NCBI GenBank assembly: GCA_947589115.1
Contig: CANPZP010000005.1
Coordinates: 1 to 53,270, forward strand
Length of the DNA: 53,270 nt
DNA from: Candidatus Gastranaerophilales bacterium
GTDB lineage: Bacteria; Cyanobacteriota; Vampirovibrionia; Gastranaerophilales; Gastranaerophilaceae
Direction of reading: 5' to 3'
Shown here: in pieces, positions 33,546 through 42,235 of the stretch
How the letters are laid out: every line of letters begins with the position of its first letter
Position numbering within the stretch: position 1 is the first letter of the stretch
Translations under genes and position numbers: made by a program
The notes under the pieces: model-generated
The model's database searches: none
What the model was told of the DNA's origin: nothing
The model's input: the letters and a program-made list of their open reading frames with translations, nothing else

Positions 33546-33574
33546 TTGAAAAAGAATGTATTTAAGTGTAAAAT
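33546..33574 (+). promoter_or_regulatory. Sigma70 promoter for fabI
   Basis: TTGAAA (33546-33551), 17 bases and TAAAAT (33569-33574) lie 31 bases before the fabI ATG. Confidence 0.55.
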
Positions 33575-33604
33575 TAATCTATAGAAAAGAAGAGGGATTT
33601 TTAT

Positions 33605-34405
33605 ATGAAATTAATGGAAGGCAAAAAAGGCGTTATATTCGGAGTTTCCAATACTCACGGTATTGCCTACGGTATAGCAAAACAGCTTTATGATGCGGGA
33701 GCGCAAATCGCATTCACATACGCAGGTGAAGTAATGGAAAAAAGAGTCCGCCCGATTGCGGAATCAATGGATGCTAAAGTTATTATGTCCTGCGATGTTA
33801 CAAAAGAAGATGAAGTAAAAGCTGTATTCCAAGAACTGGAAAAAGTTTACGGTAAAATAGATTTTGTTGTTCATGCCGTTGCTTACGCAAACAAAGAAGA
33901 TTTAACCGGAGAATTTGTTAATACATCAAAAGCAGGCTGGGATTTAGCTATGGGTGTCAGCGCATATTCTTTGGTATCATTAGCAAGAAATGCACAACCC
34001 CTTATGAAGGACGGCGGTTCAATCTTGGCTTTAACATACTTGGGCGGCGAAAAAGTTGTTGCAAATTATAATATTATGGGAGTTGCAAAAGCTGCTTTAG
34101 AAGCCAGCGCAAGATATTTAGCTGAAAATTTAGGCAAATACGGTATAAGAGTTAACTGTTTATCATCAGGAGCAGTAAAAACCCTTGCAGCATCAGGTAT
34201 CGACGGATTCGGTAAAATGCTTAAGGCTGCCGTTGTTAAAGCTCCTTTAAAAAGAAATGTTACTCTTGAAGATGACGGAAAAACCGCTCTTTACTTATTA
34301 TCAGACCTCTCATCAGGTGTAACCGGTGAAGTTATACATGTTGATTGCGGATGCCACTGCGTTTATGCTTCTTCTGAAGAAATGGAGCTTGTTACAAGAC
34401 AATAA
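33605..34405 (+). CDS. fabI: Enoyl-[acyl-carrier-protein] reductase (NADH)
   Basis: FabI carries out the last reduction of each fatty acid elongation cycle. This 266-aa SDR protein has the FabI-type start GKKGVIFGVSNTHGIAYGIA, CDVTKEDEV, VHAVAYANKEDL and the active-site Tyr-x6-Lys in YNIMGVAKAAL. The substrate loop is NCLSSGAVKTLAASGI, and the end (GVTGEVIHVDCGCH) is typical. It is transcribed alone, from its own promoter to its own terminator. Confidence 0.96.
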   Translation: MKLMEGKKGVIFGVSNTHGIAYGIAKQLYDAGAQIAFTYAGEVMEKRVRPIAESMDAKVIMSCDVTKEDEVKAVFQELEKVYGKIDFVVHAVAYANKEDLTGEFVNTSKAGWDLAMGVSAYSLVSLARNAQPLMKDGGSILALTYLGGEKVVANYNIMGVAKAALEASARYLAENLGKYGIRVNCLSSGAVKTLAASGIDGFGKMLKAAVVKAPLKRNVTLEDDGKTALYLLSDLSSGVTGEVIHVDCGCHCVYASSEEMELVTRQ

Positions 34406-34430
34406 TTATTAAATCCTATAAATAATAAAA

Positions 34431-34456
34431 AGAGTTCAAAGGATGAACTCTTTTTT
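34431..34456 (+). terminator. Terminator of fabI
   Basis: An 8-bp perfect stem AGAGTTCA/TGAACTCT (34431-34438, 34444-34451) with a 5-base loop is followed by seven Ts, counting the last base of the stem. Confidence 0.88.
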
Positions 34457-34517
34457 TATTCTAATTTATTCAAAAAAATGTTATCATTAAATAATAATAA
34501 TTAAAGGATATATTTTA

Positions 34518-35522
34518 ATGGAACAGGAAACGACATCAATAAAATATAAGGCGGGTAAAGCATTCTATGACTTTTTTTACAGTCAATTATATTCCGTAAC
34601 TAATAAAACCGAAAAACAGAGAATTAAAGCTTATGTATACTCTTTTACTACATTTATTATTGTCGGAATTATTGATATTGTAATTAAATATATTTATGAT
34701 TCGGGAATAAGAAATTTTAATAATGATATAAGGGAATTTTCCCTTTTATTAATTGGTACAATTGTATTTATTAATTTATTTTTGTTTTTAATCCCCATGT
34801 ATTCTTTCAGAGATTACTTACAAATGGCAAAAGAAAAAGTTTTCCCCTTAATACTGGAATATACAGGGGATTTAAAACCCGTGAAATTTGAAGAACTTGA
34901 CATTTCTTGGGATTACATATTCGGCTTACATTGTTTTACGTCAAAATTTTATCATAATTTTTCAAGAGATGTTATTAAAGGTAAATTCCGTAATTTAGAC
35001 TTAAATATAGCTGAAATAGAGCTAACATCGGGACAAAGATATTATAATACGGTTTTTAACGGCTTATTTTGTGCTATCCCTATTGAAAAAAATATTAACG
35101 GATATATGGTAATAAAAAAACAGGGATTCAGTTTTGATTCTTTACGTAATACCGATAAAAAAATAGATTTCCCTTACAAAGAATTTGAAAAATGTTATGA
35201 CGTATATTCTACGGACAAAAAATTTACTTTAGATATCATGACCCAAGATTTTGCGAACAGACTTATGTTTTTAGCAAAACAAGGATTAAATAAAAATTTG
35301 ATAATATCAATAGAAAATGACAATTCTAATAAAACTTATATAAATATGAGCTTTTTCTCGTTTAGAGATTTATTTGAAGTTTCAATATTTAAATCTGCAA
35401 AGAATCCAAAAACATACCTGCCTGTTTTAAAAGATATTTTAAATCTGCTTTATGTAATTGAAGTTTTGGATATAAAGAATTTTAAAAATCCTCAGGAAGA
35501 AATTAACAACGAAAATAATTAA
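34518..35522 (+). CDS. DUF3137 membrane protein
   Basis: The 334-aa protein has two membrane helices (about 42-62 and 77-97) followed by a cytoplasmic domain of about 230 residues. The elements GLHCFTSKFYHNFSRDVIKG, VFNGLFCAIPIEKNINGYMVI and TLDIMTQDFANRLMFLAKQGL fit the DUF3137 (Galanin-like) family of unknown function, found in Cyanobacteria and others. AAAGGA precedes the ATG by 11-12 bases. It converges with tgt, the two stops sharing TTAA. Confidence 0.7.
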   Translation: MEQETTSIKYKAGKAFYDFFYSQLYSVTNKTEKQRIKAYVYSFTTFIIVGIIDIVIKYIYDSGIRNFNNDIREFSLLLIGTIVFINLFLFLIPMYSFRDYLQMAKEKVFPLILEYTGDLKPVKFEELDISWDYIFGLHCFTSKFYHNFSRDVIKGKFRNLDLNIAEIELTSGQRYYNTVFNGLFCAIPIEKNINGYMVIKKQGFSFDSLRNTDKKIDFPYKEFEKCYDVYSTDKKFTLDIMTQDFANRLMFLAKQGLNKNLIISIENDNSNKTYINMSFFSFRDLFEVSIFKSAKNPKTYLPVLKDILNLLYVIEVLDIKNFKNPQEEINNENN

Positions 35523-36628
35523 ATATTGTGATATTTATTATAAAACTCTTCAAAGCTGTCTTGAAGAATAGCATTTCTCATTTCATGAATAAACTTAATA
35601 AGAAATCTGATATTATGAATAGATAAGAGAATTGCGGCATTTGCTTCACCCATTCTGTAAAGATGTCTTATATAAGCTTTTGAATGATTTTGGCAAGCAT
35701 AGCAATCACAGTTTACATCAAGCGGAGAAGAATCCGTTTCAAACTCTTTATTTTTTATTATTTTTTTACCCTGATAAGTAAAGAAAGAACCGTGACGTGC
35801 ATTTCTTGTCGGAAGCACGCAATCAAACATGTCGACTCCGTGTTTAACACCTTCTAACAAATCAATGGGAGTACCGACCCCCATTAAATATCTCGGTTTA
35901 TTTTCGGGCAATAAGGGTGCTGTTAATTCCACCAGATGATTTTTTAAGTCCGCAGGCTCTCCCACGCTTACTCCGCCTATTGCATACCCTTGCGCTTCAT
36001 ATGATGAAATAACTTTTGCACTCTCTTTTCGGAGGTCATCATAAAATGCACCTTGAACAATGGGAAATAATGCCTGATTCTCTTTTGTATGCGCTTTAAA
36101 ACATCTTTCAAGCCATCTGTGAGTCCTTTCCATTGCGGCTACGGCATCATCATATGAACACGGATACGGCGCACACTGGTCAAATGCCATTATAATATCC
36201 GCACCTAAATCCTGTTGTATCTCCATTGATATCTCGGGATTAATATAGTATTCACTCCCTGTTTTAGGCTCCTTAAATTTTACCCCGTCCTCTTTTATAT
36301 TATTAAGATGCGCAAGACTAAATACCTGAAACCCGCCCGAATCCGTTAAAATCGGCTTATCCCAGTTCATCCACTTATGCAGCCCCCCAAACTCTTTTAT
36401 AAGTTTATTCCCCGGATGCAAAAACAAATGATATGAATTTGATAAAATTATTTGAGCCTTTGTTTCTTCAAGATGATGTTTAGTCAGCATCTTTACGGCA
36501 GAATTCGTTCCCACCGGCATAAATATCGGTGTTTCTATATCTCCGTGCGGTGTATGAAATATCCCTGCTCTGGCATGTGTTTTTTTATCTTCTTTTATCA
36601 GCTCAAATGAAAAATATTTATTAGCCAT
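35519..36628 (-). CDS. tgt: tRNA-guanine(34) transglycosylase
   Basis: Tgt exchanges G34 in GUN anticodons for preQ1, leading to queuosine. At 369 aa the length is normal. The catalytic Asp lies in TDSGGFQVFSL (near 96) and the nucleophile in MFDCVLPTRNARHG (near 267). The zinc site CDCYACQNHSKAYIRHL is intact. The pathway links it to queE (2537), 32 kb away on the same strand. It overlaps ndk by 8 bases, and its stop shares TTAA with the convergent DUF3137 gene. Confidence 0.97.
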   Translation of the reverse strand: MANKYFSFELIKEDKKTHARAGIFHTPHGDIETPIFMPVGTNSAVKMLTKHHLEETKAQIILSNSYHLFLHPGNKLIKEFGGLHKWMNWDKPILTDSGGFQVFSLAHLNNIKEDGVKFKEPKTGSEYYINPEISMEIQQDLGADIIMAFDQCAPYPCSYDDAVAAMERTHRWLERCFKAHTKENQALFPIVQGAFYDDLRKESAKVISSYEAQGYAIGGVSVGEPADLKNHLVELTAPLLPENKPRYLMGVGTPIDLLEGVKHGVDMFDCVLPTRNARHGSFFTYQGKKIIKNKEFETDSSPLDVNCDCYACQNHSKAYIRHLYRMGEANAAILLSIHNIRFLIKFIHEMRNAILQDSFEEFYNKYHNI

Positions 36629-37079
36629 CAGACATAATCGATTCTAACATGGTCGTCCAATCAGAACATAACTCTTCTTCTTTAAAATATATGGCTATTT
36701 CTCTTTCGGCACTTTCAGGACTGTCAGAACCATGAATTATATTGTATTCTTTCGCTATGGCATATTCAAACCTTATAGTTCCTGCTTCCGCTTCCTCAGG
36801 CTTCGTTGCTCCCATAAGCCTTCTTGATTCCGCTATGACATTATCTCCTTCTAATACCATGGCAACTATCGGGCCTGATGTAATATACTTTATTAACCTC
36901 GGATAAAACGGCTTGCCCTTATGCTCAAAGTAATGTTTCTCAGCATGTTCCATTGTCGGAATAAGCAATTTTAAACCTATTATTTTGTATCCCTTATCTT
37001 CAAATTTTGTTATAATCCTGCCCACAAGATTTCTTTTAACACCGTCAGGCTTTATAGCTATAAAAGTTCTTTCTGACAT
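36621..37079 (-). CDS. ndk: Nucleoside diphosphate kinase
   Basis: Ndk balances nucleoside triphosphates through a phosphohistidine. The 152-aa sequence starts ERTFIAIKPDGVKRNLVG and carries RLIKYITSGPIVAMVLEG, RRLMGATKPEEAEAGTIR and the catalytic His116 in NIIHGSDS. It is the first gene of the ndk-tgt pair, and the two genes overlap by 8 bases. Confidence 0.98.
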   Translation of the reverse strand: MSERTFIAIKPDGVKRNLVGRIITKFEDKGYKIIGLKLLIPTMEHAEKHYFEHKGKPFYPRLIKYITSGPIVAMVLEGDNVIAESRRLMGATKPEEAEAGTIRFEYAIAKEYNIIHGSDSPESAEREIAIYFKEEELCSDWTTMLESIMSDG

Positions 37080-37107
37080 AATATCTCCAACCTAATCAAT
37101 CTAACCT

Positions 37108-37136
37108 ATTTAACCACAAAATTCGTTTTTTTTCAA
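37108..37136 (-). promoter_or_regulatory. Putative promoter for ndk-tgt
   Basis: On the minus strand, TTGAAA (37136-37131), 17 bases and TTAAAT (37113-37108) lie about 30 bases before the ndk ATG. Confidence 0.4.
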
Positions 37137-37245
37137 CTTTGACAACTTACTTGATTTATTCCTCTTTTACCTCTATATATCCTTATTCCTCTACATGACT
37201 CAGTATCTTTATATTATATAAATTATTATTACAAAAATTCTAACT

Positions 37246-37275
37246 CAAAAAGGGACTCTTAATTTAAGAGCCCCC
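37246..37275 (-). terminator. Terminator of the acyl-CoA synthetase gene
   Basis: A hairpin with arms CTCTT/AAGAG extended by GGG/CCC across a one-base bulge (37252-37273) is followed by five Ts on the minus strand, about 27 bases beyond the stop. Confidence 0.65.
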
Positions 37276-37299
37276 TTTTTTTAAATCAAAAATTGCTTT

Positions 37300-39459
37300 T
37301 TATAATTGACAGCAACCGCAGCTGCAGCAATCTTTTAAAGCCTCTTGAGCTTCAGCAATTCTTACTTTAATACGACCGTCAACCGCAATACCTTCTCCTG
37401 TTTTTTCAGATATTAACAACGGATTGATATCCAGTTCATCAATAAATTTGAAGTCATTGACTAATTGTGAAAGTCTTAATAAAGTTTCCTGAATTTGATT
37501 GATATTTGCAGGTGTTGTGCCTCTTGCACCTTGAAGAAGCTTATATGCTTTGACTGATGTTATCATATCCATAGCATCTTCATCAGTTAAAGGCGCAATC
37601 CTGAATGTAACATCCTTCATAACTTCAACGAATACACCGCCTAAGCCGAACATCATCATCGGGCCGTATTGAGGGTCTGTTGCAATACCGCAGACCATTT
37701 CTCTTGAACCTTTTACCATCTCTTGAATAATTACGCCTTCTAATCCTTCAAGCAAGCCTTTTTCTTCAAGACGTTTCAGAAGTGCATTGTATTCATTTCT
37801 TAATTGTTCTTCGCTTCTGATGTTGACAACAACACCGCCTACATCCGTTTTGTGAGAGGTTGTTTTGGATGTCATCTTCATAACAACAGGGTAGCCGATT
37901 GAATTTCCAAGGTTTACAACTTCTTCAATATTAGTAGCTAAACCGTATTTGCATGCTCTTATTCCGTATGCTTGAAGTACATCTATACTTTCTAAAGTTG
38001 TTAATTGGTCACGACCTTCTGATATGGATTTTTTAATGATATCTGCTGCTTTTGCTCTGTCTACATCATAACAAGGGATTTTACCCATCGGTTTTTCCAT
38101 CCATTGTCTTTGTTGGTCGAGTCTTGCTAAAGCTTCGGCAGCTTCTTCAGCGTACATATAGAACGGCATATTAACTTCCATATTTGAAATTTTTTCAAAG
38201 AAGTCGTTTGTTGTCATAAATACGCCCAATATAGGTTTAGACGGGTTCTTTGCTTTGATTTCCATTAAAGCATGTGCAACATCTATATCTTTTAAACCTA
38301 AGAACGGTAAGTAAATTACCATAATCATATCAACGTTTTCATCCGCAATAACCGTTTCTAATGTTTGCATATAGTGTTCAATAGGAGCTGATGCAATCAT
38401 ATCAATCGGGTTTTTAACTGATGCAGCTGAAGGCAGGAAGCTTCTTAATTTTGCTTTTGTTTCATCAGTGATAGGAGCCATTTTCATGCCTGATTCACAG
38501 ATAGCATCGGTTGCCATAATTCCCGGGCCGCCTGAGTTCGTAATAATAGCAACTCTGTTGCCTTTCGGTATAGGGCAGTTAGAGAATGCTTTTGCGTTGG
38601 CAAATAAGTTCTTTAAAGAAAATTCTCTTATAACACCTGATTGTTTTAATAATGCTGCTGCGGCTTTATCGGCACCTGCTAATGAACCTGTATGTGATGA
38701 AGCTGCCGATGCGCCTGCTGCGCTTCTGCCTGATTTTAATGCTAAAATCGGTTTTTTCTTTGTTATTCTTGATGCTAATTTTCTAAAGTTAGCGGGGTTT
38801 TTAATTGATTCCATGTATAAAAGAATTTGTTTAACATCTTCATCATTTTCCCAGTATTCAAGCATTGTTTCAGCATTAATATCGGCTTGATTACCGATTG
38901 AAACAAATTGAGAAAAACCAAGATTTAAATCTTTTAATATATTTAAAATACCGCCGCCCAATGCGCCAGATTGAGATACAAAACCGATATCCCCTCTTAT
39001 CGGAAGAGATTCAGCAAATGTAGCATCCATCATAACATCAGGGTGAGTATTTAAAACACCTAAACAGTTAGGCCCTACACATCTCATACCGTACTCTTGA
39101 ACCTTAGCTAAGAGTTGTTTTTCCATTTCGGCGCCTTCCGCACCTGTTTCTTTAAATCCTGCCGTTATAATACATAAGCCTTGTACACCTTTTCTGTGAC
39201 ATTGGTCAATTGTATCAAGTACAAACTTAGCGTTAACAACTATTACGGCTAAATCAACTTCTCCCGGTACTTCTTCAATAGAAGTATATGCTTGAAATCC
39301 CTCGATTATACCTCCTTTGGGGTTAACAGGATAGATTTTCCCGTTAAATTTATAATCTCTAAGTCTTTGCATAAGCTCCGAACCTATTGTTTTGGGTTTC
39401 GTTGAAGCCCCGATAACTGCAATAGACTTTGGTTTCATAATTTTGTCTAAAGTGTTCAT
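37300..39459 (-). CDS. ADP-forming acetate/acyl-CoA ligase, fused alpha-beta
   Basis: This 719-aa enzyme would make acetate (or another acid) plus ATP from acyl-CoA, ADP and phosphate, a fermentative energy step. The CoA-binding half starts at KPKSIAVIGASTKPKTIGSELM and contains VGPNCLGVLNTHPD, SQSGALGGGIL and the segment ASSHTGSLAGAD. The C-terminal half is an ATP-grasp domain (GYPVVMKMTSKTTSHKTDVGG, then FGLGGVFVEV). The subunit order is the bacterial/protist fused type. The last nine residues (CCSCGCCQL) contain five Cys (711, 712, 714, 716, 717), an unusual tail. Substrate range is not readable. Protein acyl-CoA synthetase (Pat-like) is less likely, since there is no acetyltransferase domain. 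Confidence 0.88.
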   Translation of the reverse strand: MNTLDKIMKPKSIAVIGASTKPKTIGSELMQRLRDYKFNGKIYPVNPKGGIIEGFQAYTSIEEVPGEVDLAVIVVNAKFVLDTIDQCHRKGVQGLCIITAGFKETGAEGAEMEKQLLAKVQEYGMRCVGPNCLGVLNTHPDVMMDATFAESLPIRGDIGFVSQSGALGGGILNILKDLNLGFSQFVSIGNQADINAETMLEYWENDEDVKQILLYMESIKNPANFRKLASRITKKKPILALKSGRSAAGASAASSHTGSLAGADKAAAALLKQSGVIREFSLKNLFANAKAFSNCPIPKGNRVAIITNSGGPGIMATDAICESGMKMAPITDETKAKLRSFLPSAASVKNPIDMIASAPIEHYMQTLETVIADENVDMIMVIYLPFLGLKDIDVAHALMEIKAKNPSKPILGVFMTTNDFFEKISNMEVNMPFYMYAEEAAEALARLDQQRQWMEKPMGKIPCYDVDRAKAADIIKKSISEGRDQLTTLESIDVLQAYGIRACKYGLATNIEEVVNLGNSIGYPVVMKMTSKTTSHKTDVGGVVVNIRSEEQLRNEYNALLKRLEEKGLLEGLEGVIIQEMVKGSREMVCGIATDPQYGPMMMFGLGGVFVEVMKDVTFRIAPLTDEDAMDMITSVKAYKLLQGARGTTPANINQIQETLLRLSQLVNDFKFIDELDINPLLISEKTGEGIAVDGRIKVRIAEAQEALKDCCSCGCCQL

Positions 39460-39479
39460 TTATTTTGTCCTTTCCTTTA

Positions 39480-40103
39480 TTAGTAACCGTTTTCAATCCA
39501 TTCTCTGACTCTGAATTTAGCGCCTAAATCATCTGCTATTTTTTCGCAATTCTTTAAATTCAGATGTCTGCCTTTGTAGCCTTCAACAACTGTTGCCGTA
39601 ACGGCAATATGTTCATCAGCGCAGGCTTTTATAAATTTTTTTACCTCTTCATAAGCGTTTTCAAAATTAGGCTTGGATAATTCATTATATTCCCGTTCGT
39701 TTTCTCCGTTTAAGCTTACGGAAAATTCATCTATCAAGCCCTTAAATTCGGGAACTACATTCCTTTTATATACATAATTAGCGTGCCCGTTTGTGTTAAC
39801 ACGTAATTTCGTATTCGGATATTTTTCTTTTATATATTTTGCAACCTCTTTTAAAACGTCAAGTTTCAGCATAGGTTCACCGTATCCGCAAAATATTATT
39901 TCACTTGAAAGCTTATCTTTTATTGCTTCCAACTGTTTGATAACGTCATCCGCACTGACATTTTCAGAGTTTAAAAACAGGTTTGCACCTACTACATCAT
40001 CTTTAATGGAACGAATACAAAATATGCAGTCGTTAGTGCAACTGTTTGTCAAATTAATATAAACTTTACCGTCAAGTATGTATACTAAATTGTAATCAGT
40101 CAT
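39480..40103 (-). CDS. Radical SAM protein, TatD-linked type
   Basis: Starting at the ATG at 40103 (207 aa), the protein begins TDYNLVYILDGKVYINLTN and then has the 4Fe-4S motif C22xxxC26xxC29. FCGYGEPMLKLDVLKEV is the GGEP-like SAM site. A GTG 10 codons earlier has no ribosome site. The short length and 'LYINLTNxC' start resemble the TatD-family-associated radical SAM group, whose substrate is unknown. It follows the acyl-CoA ligase start by 20 bases on the same strand, so it is transcribed ahead of that gene. No tatD gene is visible in the window. Confidence 0.75.
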   Translation of the reverse strand: MTDYNLVYILDGKVYINLTNSCTNDCIFCIRSIKDDVVGANLFLNSENVSADDVIKQLEAIKDKLSSEIIFCGYGEPMLKLDVLKEVAKYIKEKYPNTKLRVNTNGHANYVYKRNVVPEFKGLIDEFSVSLNGENEREYNELSKPNFENAYEEVKKFIKACADEHIAVTATVVEGYKGRHLNLKNCEKIADDLGAKFRVREWIENGY

Positions 40104-40190
40104 GATAAATCGTCCACAGTTAAATTTTGTCACAAATATATACTGATAACAAGTATTTTTTATAAGATTGGCAAAAATTCCGCAGTAAAG

Positions 40191-41474
40191 TTAAAAAAGA
40201 AGTTCAAATAATTCTTTTACACTGTAAATATCTTTAGTAATATGAAGCTTAACGTTTAATTCTTTTTCAATATCCTCAACGGTTAATCCGTCTAAAAATT
40301 CGTTAGTATACGGCCGAATCATGACAGAAGGTATAATAACGTTTTTAAAACAATTATTTTTAAGCTGATTAATTAAATCACCGCCCGTAATTAAACCCGC
40401 AACATTAATATCTTTGCCCCAAAATTCACTTTTTATCCCTACGGGAATTATTTCAATATTATCAACCTTATTAAATTCGCTGCAAAACATACTGAAAGCT
40501 TTATATGCACTGACGGAGCATGCCAGAGTAAACTGCTTCTTGTGTTTTACCGATTTAGGTATTTTAGATTTACGTTTATTAAAATCATCAATAAGGCATC
40601 TTAATGCACCCACTCCGTCCTCAAGCTGATAAAAACCGTTGTAATACTTTTTATCAGGTAATTCCGTTCCGGCAATTAAGAAAAATTCATCAGAAACACA
40701 TGCCAGATTTTTTTTAACGGTTTTATTAAAATTTTCTGCTATTCTTATTGTTTCCTTGGCAATTTCCTTATTAACTTTTTTTAGTTTTTCTTTCCTGTAT
40801 TTAGTTAATCCCACGGGTACTATGGCTATTGATTGAATTATTGATTTATATTTCATCAAATCATTAAGAGTATTTTTAAGCTCATCGCCGTCATTATATC
40901 CGGGGCAAAGCACAATTTGTGTATTTATCGGAATCTCGTTCTCTTTCAAAAAATCCAGTTCCGATAACAGATTAGCTGCATTTTTATTCCTGAGCATTTC
41001 TGCTCTCAACTTGGGATTAGTGGTATGTACTGACACATATAAAGGCCCTAAATGCAGTTCTGCTATCCTTTTTTTGTCTTTTTTGGTAAGGTTAGTCAAT
41101 GTGACGTAAGTACCTTGCAGATATGACAATCTGTAGTCATCATCTTTTATATATAATGAATCCCTTAAACCCTTTGGCTGCTGATCCACAAAACAAAAAA
41201 TACAATTATTGGCGCAAGGTTTTATCCTGTCAAAAATTGCAGATTCAAATATAAACCCTAAATCATCTTCATAATCTTTTTCTATTTCATAAAATTCCGT
41301 TTCACCGTCAGGATTTTTTATCTCAAGCTCCACATACTCATTCATAATTAAAAATTTATAGTCAATATAATCCCTCAAATTAACACCGTTCACGGATATT
41401 AACTCAGACCCCGGAAGTATTTTAAGCTCATCTGCAACAGACCCTTCCTGAATACTACTGATTTTCCCCGGCAT
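40191..41474 (-). CDS. PDZ-radical SAM-DUF512 protein
   Basis: The 427-aa protein has a PDZ-like N-terminus (1-68, with GSVADELKILPGSELISVNG), then a radical SAM core with C87xxxC91xxC94 in KPCANNCIFCFVD. The C-terminal DUF512 region starts near 270 (FFLIAGTELPDKKYYNGFYQLEDGVG) and ends with GGDLINQL and VMIRPYTNEFLDGLTVEDIE. The family is conserved in Cyanobacteria and Clostridia; its reaction is not established. The ATG lies 2 bases after a PadR-type gene, so the pair forms an operon. Confidence 0.85.
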   Translation of the reverse strand: MPGKISSIQEGSVADELKILPGSELISVNGVNLRDYIDYKFLIMNEYVELEIKNPDGETEFYEIEKDYEDDLGFIFESAIFDRIKPCANNCIFCFVDQQPKGLRDSLYIKDDDYRLSYLQGTYVTLTNLTKKDKKRIAELHLGPLYVSVHTTNPKLRAEMLRNKNAANLLSELDFLKENEIPINTQIVLCPGYNDGDELKNTLNDLMKYKSIIQSIAIVPVGLTKYRKEKLKKVNKEIAKETIRIAENFNKTVKKNLACVSDEFFLIAGTELPDKKYYNGFYQLEDGVGALRCLIDDFNKRKSKIPKSVKHKKQFTLACSVSAYKAFSMFCSEFNKVDNIEIIPVGIKSEFWGKDINVAGLITGGDLINQLKNNCFKNVIIPSVMIRPYTNEFLDGLTVEDIEKELNVKLHITKDIYSVKELFELLF

Positions 41475-41476
41475 AA

Positions 41477-41986
41477 TTAATCTACTTTCAAGTTTTTAAG
41501 GTATTCTTTTAATAATTTAAAATCATTATTCGTTTTCTTTAAAAGCTGAGTTTGATAGTAATCTAAAGATATAAATTCATCTTTTAATCTTGCGTCAATA
41601 TCAAACATAAATTTTTCAATTTTTTTATAAGATTCTGCAATAAATCTTTCTTTTTCTTCAATGTTAAGCATACCTAAAGTCGCCAATCTGGCAAGCATTT
41701 GAGTATGGAATAAAGAAGGATTTTCCCTTGAGGTGGAAAAAAAATACTCTTTAAAAACTTCATAACCTTTTTTAGTTATGGAATAATATGAGGACTTTTT
41801 ACCCCCTTCAGACATTCTTTCATTTAATTCAACAGCTCTTGCAATTAATAATCTTCTTAAAGCCGGATGAACGGTACCGATACTCGGTTCGGTAAAAAAT
41901 CCAAATAACTCTATTATTTCCTTTCTTATGGAATATATTGTTTTCTCTCGTTTATGAATTATATATAAAATAAGAATCTCAATCAT
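41477..41986 (-). CDS. PadR-family transcription regulator
   Basis: The 169-aa protein has the PadR winged helix at the N-terminus (MIEILILYIIHKREKTIYSI, then TVHPALRRLLIARAVELN and YYSITKKGYEVFKEYF). The C-terminal region is a helical Vir-type dimerisation domain. PadR proteins usually repress neighbouring genes in response to a small molecule. Here the co-transcribed target would be the DUF512 radical SAM gene 2 bases downstream. No classical PadR operator is evident in the 60-bp upstream gap. Confidence 0.85.
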   Translation of the reverse strand: MIEILILYIIHKREKTIYSIRKEIIELFGFFTEPSIGTVHPALRRLLIARAVELNERMSEGGKKSSYYSITKKGYEVFKEYFFSTSRENPSLFHTQMLARLATLGMLNIEEKERFIAESYKKIEKFMFDIDARLKDEFISLDYYQTQLLKKTNNDFKLLKEYLKNLKVD

Positions 41987-42046
41987 TTTATTACCTTAGC
42001 ATAAAAAAGTATTTTGGTCTAAGTTTTAACAAAAATCACCGAACAA

Positions 42047-42235
42047 TTACACCAATGATTCAAATTTTTGAAAAAATTCACCTTTTTCCCTTACAAACAG
42101 CTTATCCTGAAATTCATAGTTCCTGTACATAACCATAATTTGATTGTCATTTGCATTGGTGCAATTAATCACATCATCTCTCAGAACTTCATATATATTA
42201 CCTGTTTTAATATGTTTAAACTTTTTGAAAGACAT
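42047..42235 (-). CDS. DUF1653-like small protein
   Basis: The 62-residue sequence FKHIKTGNIYEVLRDDV...QIMVMYRNYE...LFVREKGEFFQKFE fits the small DUF1653 fold (pattern: hydrophobic-His-x-x-Gly-x-x-Tyr-x-Val-Leu, then Val-x-Tyr-Arg, then Phe-x-Val-Arg and a final Phe-Phe). The function is unknown. Its start lies 20 bases inside the DNA methyltransferase gene, so they are coupled. Confidence 0.65.
   Translation of the reverse strand: MSFKKFKHIKTGNIYEVLRDDVINCTNANDNQIMVMYRNYEFQDKLFVREKGEFFQKFESLV

Noticed and set aside
37246-37299. Plus-strand terminator suggested by the T-run at 37276-37282
   Set aside because: No plus-strand gene lies upstream; the hairpin is better placed for the minus-strand acyl-CoA ligase gene.
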